From Mycobacteriaceae bacterium (GTDB lineage: Bacteria; Actinomycetota; Actinomycetes; Mycobacteriales; Mycobacteriaceae), in assembly GCA_028726465.1 (NCBI GenBank), contig JAQYQB010000026.1, forward strand, positions 228,587 to 292,586: a stretch of DNA of 64,000 nt, given 5' to 3'. This document shows, piece after piece, positions 1-8,100 of this stretch (positions within the stretch are counted from its first letter, which is position 1; every line of letters begins with the position of its first letter). The translations under genes were made by a program, and so were the position numbers. The notes beneath the pieces were generated by a model that saw only the letters and a list, made by a program, of their open reading frames with translations, made no database searches and was not told the DNA's origin.

Positions 1-1860
1 AAGGCCGCCCTGCCGCTGGTCGGCCTGTTGCTGCTGGTGGTCTTCGGCTCCGTCGTGGCAGCGTTCATGCCGCTTATCGTCGGCGGCCTGTCCATCCTCG
101 GCTCGCTGGGCATTTTGTCGATCCTGGCCGGTTTCCTGCAGGTCAACGTCTTCGCCCAGGCCGTCGTCACGCTGCTGGGCCTGGGCCTGGCCATCGACTA
201 CGGCCTGTTTATGGTCTCCCGCTTCCGCGAGGAGCTCGACCGCGGCCGCAGCACCCAAGACGCCGTGGCGATTACCACCGCCACCGCCGGCCAGACGGTG
301 GTCTTCTCCGCGGCCATGGTGGCCGTGGCCCTGTCCGGCCTCTTCATCTTCCCGCAGGCCTTCCTGAAATCCGTGGCCTACGGCTCGATTTCCGCCGTGG
401 GCCTGGCCGCGCTGCTGTCCGTGACCGTGCTGCCGTCGCTGTTCGGCCTGCTGGGCAAGAACATCGACAAGTGGTCCATCCGGCGCACCAAGCGCACCGC
501 CCGCCGCCTGGAAGACACCTGGTGGTACAAGCTGCCGGCGTGGGCCATGGGCCGGGCCAAGCTGATGACCGTGGGTATCTGCGCCCTGCTCATCGCGCTG
601 ACCATCCCGCTGATCAACATCGCCTTCGGCGGCATCAACGAGACCTACCTGCCGCCCAGCCAGGACACCCGCGTCGCCCAGGACACCTTCAACGAGGAAT
701 TCCCCACCTTCCGCACCGAGCCGGTCAAGCTGGTGGTGGAGGGCGCCGATAACCAGCAGCTGGCCGACGTCTACCTCCAGGTGCGCGACATGGACGGCCT
801 GACCGAGCCGATGAGCCCGTCCACGGCCACCAAGGACGGCATCACGGTGCTCTCCGCCGGCATCCAGGACCGCGACGACTATGCGGACATCGTCCACCAG
901 CTCGAGGCCGTCGACGCCCCGGAGGGCGTGAACCTTTACGTCGGCGGCACACCGGCGATGGAGGTCGAGTCCCTCGACGCCCTCTTCGACAAGCTGCCGT
1001 GGATGGCCATCTACATCGTCGTGGCCACCTTCATCCTCATGGCGCTGGTCTTCGGCTCGGTGGTCCTGCCCGCCAAGGCCATCATCATGACGCTGCTGAC
1101 CCTGGGCGCGACCCTGGGCATCCTGACGGCCATGTTCGTCAGCGGCGTCGGCGCGGACCTGCTCAACTTCACGCCGGGCCCGCTGATGAGCCCGATCCTG
1201 GTGCTCATCATCGCCATCATCTACGGCCTGTCCACCGACTACGAGGTCTTCCTGGTCTCCCGCATGGTCGAGGCCCGCAAGAAGGGCGCAACCACGGACG
1301 AGGCCATCTCCTACGGCACCGCGCACACCGGCGGCATCATCACCGCCGCCGCGCTGATCATGATCGTGGTGGCCGGCGCGTTCGGCTTCTCCGACATCGT
1401 GATGATGAAGTACATCGCCTTCGGCATGATCTTCGCCCTGTTCATCGACGCGACCATCGTGCGCATGCTCCTGGTGCCGGCCGTCATGCACCTGCTGCGC
1501 GAGGACAACTGGTGGGCCCCGCAGTTCATCCACCGCGCCTACGAGAAGCTCGGCCACGGCAAGGAGCCGGCCGCTGCACCCGCAGCTGCCCCGCAGCGCG
1601 CCACGCGGGAGGAAGGCCACTGGGAGGAGATGCCGGCCCAGTCCGAGGCCGTCCTGGCTACCGATGCCGATGACTCCACCGACTACGAGCGCGAATCCGC
1701 GCGCGAGTCCGCACCGCAGGAGGAGCCCACGACCCAGCCGGCCGTGGAAGATGACCGCGATTACCCGGCGCGGGGCAACCGCAACACGTCCACCGATGAT
1801 TCCCTGGTACCGTTTAGCGAGCTAATGAAAAGACTAAACAAGGACCAGGGAAGGGACTAG
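1..1860 (+). CDS. MmpL-family lipid exporter (5' truncated by the window edge)
   Basis: RND-superfamily MmpL transporter, likely the corynebacterial CmpL-type exporter moving trehalose monomycolate across the inner membrane. The frame is open from base 1, so roughly the first quarter of a usual ~780-residue protein lies upstream. Visible features are the first helical bundle with the charged core motif AIDYGLFMVSRFREEL, a periplasmic loop at about fragment residues 205-315, and a second bundle with the matching motif LSTDYEVFLVSRM. The two Asp-Tyr pairs are the proton-relay residues typical of the family. An acidic, Glu/Ala/Pro-rich cytoplasmic tail of about 100 residues follows. The gene stops three bases before the next one, so they are probably co-transcribed. 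Its place next to accD3-pks13-fadD32 supports a role in mycolate export; the substrate is inferred. Confidence 0.9.
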   Translation, partial: KAALPLVGLLLLVVFGSVVAAFMPLIVGGLSILGSLGILSILAGFLQVNVFAQAVVTLLGLGLAIDYGLFMVSRFREELDRGRSTQDAVAITTATAGQTVVFSAAMVAVALSGLFIFPQAFLKSVAYGSISAVGLAALLSVTVLPSLFGLLGKNIDKWSIRRTKRTARRLEDTWWYKLPAWAMGRAKLMTVGICALLIALTIPLINIAFGGINETYLPPSQDTRVAQDTFNEEFPTFRTEPVKLVVEGADNQQLADVYLQVRDMDGLTEPMSPSTATKDGITVLSAGIQDRDDYADIVHQLEAVDAPEGVNLYVGGTPAMEVESLDALFDKLPWMAIYIVVATFILMALVFGSVVLPAKAIIMTLLTLGATLGILTAMFVSGVGADLLNFTPGPLMSPILVLIIAIIYGLSTDYEVFLVSRMVEARKKGATTDEAISYGTAHTGGIITAAALIMIVVAGAFGFSDIVMMKYIAFGMIFALFIDATIVRMLLVPAVMHLLREDNWWAPQFIHRAYEKLGHGKEPAAAPAAAPQRATREEGHWEEMPAQSEAVLATDADDSTDYERESARESAPQEEPTTQPAVEDDRDYPARGNRNTSTDDSLVPFSELMKRLNKDQGRD

Positions 1861-1863
1861 GCG

Positions 1864-2901
1864 TTGAAAAAATGGCTGCAGTGGGTCGCCGCGCTTGTGA
1901 TTCTCGCGGTGCTCATCTGGGTCTTTCGCGATGAGCTGGACTTCCTCCAGGACGGGTTCCGGCGGCTGCGCACCGCCGATCCTCTTGCCGCGGGGCTGGT
2001 GGTAGTCGCCTCCCTCGGCGCCATCGTCGCCATGGCGGAAGTCATGCGCCTGCTCATCCGGGCCGGCGGCGTGCCCGTCCCGCTGAAGGAGACCACCGCC
2101 ATCACGCTGGCCTCCAACGCCTGGTCCACTACCCTGCCGGCCGGGCCGGCGTTTTCCGCCATCCTCACCTTCCACGTCCAGCGCGGCTGGGGCACCTCGT
2201 TGGCCCTGGCCGGCTGGTTCTTCGTGCTCTCCTCGGCCGTGTCCACCATGTGGCTGGTGCTCATCGGCCTGGGCGGGGTGGTCTTCCTCAACGCCCAGAT
2301 GCAGGTGCTCTCCCTGCTGCTGACCCTTACCGCGGTGGTGGCGCTGTGCGGTCTGGTCTTCTGGGTATCCAACCACCCGCGCGCGATTGAGCGCTGGCTG
2401 TCCCGGCAGAAACTCCTGCGCGGCGGCAAGCGCGACGCGCTCATCAAGCAGGTGCGCAACCTCTCCGAGGTCCACCTGAACCGCTGGCAGTTCGCGCAGG
2501 TCGCCGGGTATTCCCTGGCCAACCGGCTGCTGGACATGGCCTCCCTGTGGGCGTGCGTGTGGGCTATCACCGGGGACGTCCCGGCCCTGCACGCCGGGGA
2601 GGACCAGACCACCCTGGCCGGCATCGCCCTGGCCTACCTGACCGCCAAGCTGGCCGGCTCCGCACAGGTCACCCCGGCCGGACTTGGCACGGTCGAGGCC
2701 GCCATCATCGCCACGCTGGTGGCCACCGGCATGACGGCTATCGATGCCACCGGCGCCGCCGTCGTCTACCGCCTGATTTCTTTTGCCCTCATCACCGTCA
2801 TCGGCTGGATCGTCTACTTCTGGCACTATGCTCGAAATGGACTGACCTATGCCGCCCTCAACCGAAAGGATCACGCCGATGCGTCCCGCACCGCTGCTTG
2901 A
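1864..2901 (+). CDS. YbhN / LPG-synthase transmembrane-domain family protein
   Basis: 345-residue multi-pass membrane protein of the lysylphosphatidylglycerol synthase TM-region family (UPF0104/YbhN), proteins thought to move or expose lipids. Several hydrophobic segments are visible, with the family-style stretches TLPAGPAFSAILTF and AGSAQVTPAGLGTVEAAII, the latter resembling the conserved PGG/E motif. There is no catalytic aminoacyl-transferase domain, so it is not an MprF enzyme. The start is TTG, preceded by a GGAAGGGA-type ribosome site and three bases after the mmpL stop; no better start is visible. The context suggests an envelope lipid role coupled to the MmpL exporter, but the substrate is unknown. 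Confidence 0.8.
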   Translation: MKKWLQWVAALVILAVLIWVFRDELDFLQDGFRRLRTADPLAAGLVVVASLGAIVAMAEVMRLLIRAGGVPVPLKETTAITLASNAWSTTLPAGPAFSAILTFHVQRGWGTSLALAGWFFVLSSAVSTMWLVLIGLGGVVFLNAQMQVLSLLLTLTAVVALCGLVFWVSNHPRAIERWLSRQKLLRGGKRDALIKQVRNLSEVHLNRWQFAQVAGYSLANRLLDMASLWACVWAITGDVPALHAGEDQTTLAGIALAYLTAKLAGSAQVTPAGLGTVEAAIIATLVATGMTAIDATGAAVVYRLISFALITVIGWIVYFWHYARNGLTYAALNRKDHADASRTAA

Positions 2902-3298
2902 TATCGTCGCCATCATGCTCTTCGCGCTCTTCGCGCGAATCGCCCACCCGCCTTTCACCTTCACCGGGCTGCTGGCCGCCTTCTGGCCCTGGGCCGTGGG
3001 CGCGCTGCTGGGCTGGGTCTTCATCACCAGCATCAAGGCCTCGCCCGGCCGCTGGATCGAGGGTGCCATCGTGTGGTGCTCCACCATCGTCGGCGGCATG
3101 ATCCTGTGGTCCATCGTCAACAGCCAGCTGCCGCACTACAGCTTCCTGCTGGTCGCCTCCATCATGTCCGCCCTGCTGATGTTCGGTTGGCGCGCCATCG
3201 CCGCCTTCCGCGCCCGCCGCGCCGAGGTCGCCGAGATCAACGCCCAGCGAGCACAGCGCGCCCGCACCCGGACCGCCACCCGCCCGCCGCGTCGCTAA
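2879..3298 (+). CDS. DUF3054 family membrane protein
   Basis: 139-residue protein with about four hydrophobic segments and an Arg/Ala-rich C-terminal tail. It resembles the actinobacterial DUF3054 family, small membrane proteins of unknown function (starting MRPxxLLDIVA and containing ARIAHP). The ATG at 2879 was chosen because it matches the family N-terminus and has AAAGGA about nine bases upstream; an ATG ten codons earlier in the same frame lacks both. It overlaps the 3' end of the preceding gene by 23 bases, indicating translational coupling in a three-gene run with mmpL. Function unknown. Confidence 0.8.
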   Translation: MRPAPLLDIVAIMLFALFARIAHPPFTFTGLLAAFWPWAVGALLGWVFITSIKASPGRWIEGAIVWCSTIVGGMILWSIVNSQLPHYSFLLVASIMSALLMFGWRAIAAFRARRAEVAEINAQRAQRARTRTATRPPRR

Positions 3299-3321
3299 CC
3301 GGGCGTTAATACGAAAAAATA

Positions 3322-3361
3322 GGCCGGCGCTGCGAACCCTGGGAAGGGCGCAGCGCCGGCC
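3322..3361 (-). terminator. Rho-independent terminator for the 29-codon gene
   Basis: A perfect 13-base-pair stem (3322-3334 with 3349-3361) with a 14-base loop. Read on the minus strand it is followed by TATTTTTTC, a strong terminator tail. On the plus strand it is followed only by TTTGG, so it may also weakly end the mmpL run. Confidence 0.85.
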
Positions 3362-3381
3362 TTTGGCCTTTCGGCGGGAAA

Positions 3382-3471
3382 TTAGCCGAAGATGTGCGCC
3401 AGCTGGTTGCCGATGGCAATGACCAGACCGACGATCTCGCTGACGATGTCCAAAGCGCTGCTCAGAAGCAT
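3382..3471 (-). CDS. 29-residue amphipathic peptide, porin-like small envelope peptide (candidate)
   Basis: A very short gene encoding 29 residues, starting MLLSSALDIV and ending NQLAHIFG before TAA. It has a strong ribosome site (GGAGGAAAC directly before ATG) and its own terminator 20 bases downstream, both signs of a real, well-translated gene. There is no signal peptide. Polar residues S4/S5, D8, S11/E12, G15, N22/Q23 and H26 recur every 3-4 positions, so the whole chain can form one amphipathic helix. In size, lack of signal peptide and Gly ending it resembles the PorA/PorH-type channel peptides of the corynebacterial outer membrane, some of which are O-mycoloylated. No residue-level match to a known porin could be made. 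It lies 81 bases after the accD3 stop on the same strand. The function is inference. Confidence 0.65.
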   Translation of the reverse strand: MLLSSALDIVSEIVGLVIAIGNQLAHIFG

Positions 3472-3552
3472 GTTTCCTCCACTATTACTCGGCGAGCCGG
3501 CCACGGGTGCCGGAGATTACTTTAGACATATCGTCCCCGGCGCCCGGTTTCG

Positions 3553-5100
3553 TTACATCGGGGCGATGGTGTGCTTCTTCGGCAGGTCCCGCACGTCCTT
3601 GGTGGCCAGCTGGCGCAGGGCCTGGCGCAGGGCCAGCCGCGACTGGTTCGGCTGGATCATCGCGTCCAGGTAGCCGCGTTCGGCGGCCACGTAAGGCGCG
3701 GTCATGGTCTCGTCGTAGAAGTCCATGAACATCTTCTTGGTCATCGCGCGCTGCTCCGGGGTCTCGGCGGCCTCCAGCTGCTTGCCGGCGATCATGACCA
3801 CGGCCGCGGCCGAACCCATCACGGCGATCTGCGCGGTCGGCCACGCCAGGTTGATATCGCCGGTCAGGTTCTTCGAGCCCATGACGGCGTAGGCGCCGCC
3901 GTAGGCCTTGCGGACAATCAGCGAGACCTTCGGGACGGTTGCCTCCACCACGGCGAAGGCGAACTTCGCGCCGCGGTGAATCAGCCCGGCCTTTTCCTGG
4001 TCCACGCCCGGCAGGTAGCCGGGGGTGTCGACCACGAAGACCAGCGGGATGTTGTAGGCGTCGCAGATGCGGATGAAACGCGCGCCCTTGTCCGCGGCAT
4101 CGGCGTCGATGCAGCCGGCCAAGTGCATGGGGTTGTTCGCCACGAACCCGACGGCCTGGCCGTCGATCCGCCCGAAGGCGGTGATCATGTTCGGCGCGAA
4201 GTTCTCCTGCAGCTCGATGAGCTCGTCATCGTCGCCCAGCTGGCGCAGGAGCTCCTCCATGTCGTAGCCGGCGTTCGTGTCATCGGGCATAAATGCGTTG
4301 AGCTCGTCGTCCTCGGCGACCTCCTCGTCGCTGGGGGCGGCGAAGACGGGCGCCGGGTCGTAGCAGGTCAGCGGCAGGTGGTCCAGCAGGTCGCGGACCA
4401 GGTCGAAGGCCTCGTCCTCCGACTCGACCACGGCGGAGACGTTGCCGTTTTGCTCCTGCTGGCGGGCGCTGCCCAGCTCCGCGGAGGTCACGTCCTCACC
4501 GGTGACCTCCCGGATGACGTTGGGGCCGGTGACATACATTTCCGCCTCGCCGTCGACGGCGATGACGAAGTCGGTGGTCACCGGGGCGTAGACCGCGCCG
4601 CCGGCGGACTTGCCCAGCATGATGGAGATCTGCGGGCTGCGGCCGGACAGCGGCAGCTGGCGGCGGGCGATCTCCGAGTACATGGCCAGGGAGGTCACCG
4701 CGTCCTGGATGCGGGCGCCGCCCGAGTCCTGGATGCCGATGACCGGGCAGCCGATCTTGATGGCCATGTCCATGACCTCGGTGACCTTCTTACCGAAGGT
4801 CACGCCCACCGAGCCGCCGTAGACGGTCTTGTCGTGCGCGTAGATGCACACCTGCCGGCCGTTGATGCGGCCGTAGCCGGTGACCACGCCGTCGGAGTAG
4901 ATGGCCTTCGGATCCCCCGGGGTTTTGCCCAGGGCGCCGGTCTCCACGAAGGAGCCGTCGTCGAGCAGTTCCTCGATGCGCTGGCGCGGGGTGGTGCGGC
5001 CGGCCTCATCGCGGCGGGCGCGGGAGCGTTCGCTGCCCGGGTCCTGGGCCTTGTCCAGCCGGGCGCGCAGATCCGCGAGTTTCTCAGCGGTGGTTGCCAC
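3553..5100 (-). CDS. accD3: Acyl-CoA carboxylase beta (carboxyltransferase) subunit AccD3
   Basis: 515-residue carboxyltransferase that, with a biotinylated alpha subunit, carboxylates the long acyl-CoA used as extender by Pks13 in mycolate synthesis. Both crotonase-fold carboxyltransferase halves are visible: the N-terminal half with the oxyanion region GIQDSGGARIQDAV and the C-terminal half with VVDTPGYLPGVDQE and RKAYGGAYAVMGS. Length and ends match corynebacterial AccD3 (AccD4 in Mycobacterium). The start overlaps the pks13 3' end by 17 bases, so the two are translationally coupled. The pks13-fadD32 context makes the assignment firm. Confidence 0.95.
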   Translation of the reverse strand: MATTAEKLADLRARLDKAQDPGSERSRARRDEAGRTTPRQRIEELLDDGSFVETGALGKTPGDPKAIYSDGVVTGYGRINGRQVCIYAHDKTVYGGSVGVTFGKKVTEVMDMAIKIGCPVIGIQDSGGARIQDAVTSLAMYSEIARRQLPLSGRSPQISIMLGKSAGGAVYAPVTTDFVIAVDGEAEMYVTGPNVIREVTGEDVTSAELGSARQQEQNGNVSAVVESEDEAFDLVRDLLDHLPLTCYDPAPVFAAPSDEEVAEDDELNAFMPDDTNAGYDMEELLRQLGDDDELIELQENFAPNMITAFGRIDGQAVGFVANNPMHLAGCIDADAADKGARFIRICDAYNIPLVFVVDTPGYLPGVDQEKAGLIHRGAKFAFAVVEATVPKVSLIVRKAYGGAYAVMGSKNLTGDINLAWPTAQIAVMGSAAAVVMIAGKQLEAAETPEQRAMTKKMFMDFYDETMTAPYVAAERGYLDAMIQPNQSRLALRQALRQLATKDVRDLPKKHTIAPM

Positions 5101-8100
5101 GAATCTTTACCTCGATCCAATCCTCGATGTGCTTGCCCACAATGCCGATTGCGGGCTCGTCCGGCACGGCCAGGTGGTCGCCGGGCAGCTGGACGATCTC
5201 TAGATCCTCCACGATAGCGCCCCAACCGCCGTCCGGGTCAATCTCCGCGTAGCGCGGCTCGAGCTCGATCGCGCCGTCGTGCATGCGCTCCGAGCGGAAC
5301 AGCAGCACCGGCACGTCGACGTCCGCCCAGCGGCGCATGTCCAGCTTGCCCAGGATCTGGTTGTCCACGAAGGAGGCGCGCTGGTGCTCCAGCACGCCGG
5401 CCGCCAGGCCGTGCTCCGAGGCGTCCGTGGTGGCCAGGAACTGCGCGAGCATATCCATCACTGCGTCCTCGCCGGCGGTCTCCAGCAGCTCGTAGGGCAC
5501 CGGGAACTCCAGCCCGTAGGTCTTTTCCGCAAAAGCGGCGTAGCGCTCCCAGCGGGCCTTGGTCTCTTCCAGGGTGTCCGGCGCCGGATCGGAGGGCTGG
5601 GTGGTATCCAGCAGCGCGATGAACGCGACCTCGAGGTCCTTGTCACGCAGCTGGTGCGCGACCTCGTAGGCCAGCGCACCGCCGAACGACCAGCCGCCGA
5701 GGACGACCTTGCGGCCGCGGGCGTGCTTGACGATGTCGTCGATGTAGGCCTGCGCGCGGTCTTCCAGGCTGCCCTCGAGGCGCTCGACGCCGTAGACGGC
5801 GACGTCCTCGGGCAGGCGGCGCACCAGCGGCTGGTAGACCACCGTGGTCCCGCCGGCCGGGTGGAACATAAACACGGCCGGGCCGTCGGCCTCCCGTAGC
5901 ACGCGGATGTTGCCCTCGACCTCGGTCTCCAGGCCCTCGCGGACCAGGTCCGCCAGCGGCTCCAGCGTTTCTGCCTCGCGCACGGCCGCGGTGGTGACCT
6001 CGACGCCGGCGCGCTCGGAAAGCCGCTCGGCAATCTGGGTGGCCTGTTCCTCGGTCAGCTCCGGCAGCGGGCTGGTCACGCCAGCCGCCGCCTTCCCGGT
6101 GATCGAGGCCCAGGTGCCGAAGACCATGCGCTCGGAGGCGTCGCGCGGGGCCACGCCCACGCCGGTGCCAGTGGTGGCCTCGGCGTCTGCGGCCTCGTCG
6201 GCCTCAGCGTTCTTTTCCGTCTTTTCGGCGTTGCCGGTTGCGGCTGCGGCGGTCTCCACGCCGTCGGTCTCGCGGCCTTCCACGGCGGCGGTGACCATGT
6301 CGATGACGTCGGCCAGGGAGGCATCGCGCAGCGCCTGGACCTGCAGCGGCGGGATCTGGAAGTCGTTTTCCACGCGGTTCTTGATGCGCATGCCCATCAG
6401 CGAGTCCAGGCCGAGATCGATTAGCGGCAGCTCACGCGGCAGGTCGGTCACGTCGTAGCCCATAGATTCCGAGACGATAGCCGCCAGGCGGTCCTCCACG
6501 GTCTCCGTGGCCGAGTCCCAGCGCACGGCCTCAATGTCCGCGTCGGCGGACTGGTCCGGGGTCGCCTTCAGCGAGGCGGAGTCCGGCAGGTCGGCCACGC
6601 CGGGCACGGCCTTGGTCCCTAGGTCCAGGGAGGTGGCGAAGCCTTCCGCGACCAGGGTCGTCGCGCCGTCGCTGACGGCATAGGCGGCGACGGCCACGCC
6701 GCCGAGCGACTTGGTCACCACGGTGGTGACCTCACCCTGGGCGGGCAGCGTGCCGGGTTCTTCCACGGCGACGAGGTGGGCGCCCGGGGACACGGCATCG
6801 ATAGCCGCTTCCAGCAGCGCCAGGGCGCTCGGGGCCTGGTCGGCGTTGGTGGAAAAGGCGGTCTTGCCCTCCGGCAGGTTCACGCGCGTGCCCGGCAGGC
6901 CGGTAACCCCGGAGGACGGGCGGGCGTGGGTCCAGTAGCGCTGGCGCTTGAAGTGGGTGTGCGGCGCGTCGCGCACGGGCCCGTCGCCGAAGACGGCGCG
7001 GTAGTCCACCGGCGCGCCGGCGACGTAGAGCTTGGCCAGCAGGTCCAGCAGGGACACGCTCGGATCGACCTTGCGCTTGAGCGCGTAGAGCAGCTGCGCG
7101 TCCGCCTTGCCGACGGCGAAGGCGGTGGACATCATGCCCATCAGCGCCACCGGGTTCGGGGCGATCTCCACCAGCTGGGTGTGGCCGGCGGCAAAGGCCG
7201 CGCGGGTGGCGTCCTCCAGGAAGACCGGCTGGCGGGTCATGCGCAGCCAGTAGTCCTCGTCGTGGACGGTGGCGCCCGGGCGGTAGACCTCGCCGCGGTC
7301 GACGGAGCTAAACAGCGTGGTGTGCAGCGGGCGGGCGGTAATGCCCGCGATGTCGCCGGCGAGCTCGCCGAGGATCGGGTCCACGGCCGAGGTGTGCCCG
7401 GCGCCCTTGACGTTGAGCGCGCGGGCGAACTTGCCCTCGCCCTCGAGCTTCTCCACCAGGTCCAGGACCTCCTGGCGCGGCCCACCCACGGTGGTCATGC
7501 CCGGGCCGGTGTAGACGGCCGGCTCGATGTTGCCGTCCAGGGCCGCGATGTCGTCCGCGGTCAGCTCGACGACGGCCATCGCGCCCTGGGTTTCCTCGGT
7601 CAGCTGGGCCTCGCCCTCGCCCATGAGGCGGGCGCGGTGGCAGGCGATCAGCATGGCGTCGTCAGCGCTGATGCCGCCGGCGGCATAAGCCGCGGCGATT
7701 TCGCCCATCGACATGCCAATAACGCCGGCCGGGCGGGCGCCGAAGCTGGCCAGCAGATCCGTCAGCGCGATCTGGATCGCGGTGATGGCCACCTGGGCGG
7801 TCTCGGTGTTGTAGGTCTGCTCGTCGTCGCGGACGATGTCTAGGATGGACCAGCCGGACTCGAAGTCCACGATCTGGTCCAGCTCCTCCAGGCGGGCCAG
7901 GAAATCCGGGGAGACGGCGATGAGGTCCTTGACCATCTTGCGGTGCTGGGAGCCGAAGCCGGAGTAGACGAAGACCGGGCCCGGCACCGACGGGGAATCC
8001 GCGGCGGTGACCCCGACCGAGATCTTGCCGGCGGCGACCTGCCGCAGGCGGGAGATGGCCTCCTCCGGGTTGGTGGCGTTGACCACCGCGCGGGAGCGGG

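Noticed and set aside
1834-3120. 428-codon minus-strand frame opposite the YbhN-type gene
   Set aside because: Shadow frame with His/Gln/Gly-rich low-complexity content, opposite genes with clear membrane topology.
3485-3529. 14-codon minus-strand frame (MSKVISGTRGRLAE) with GGGGA before its ATG, just upstream of the 29-residue peptide
   Set aside because: Too short to judge; it could be a leader peptide, but no attenuator or conserved motif is visible.
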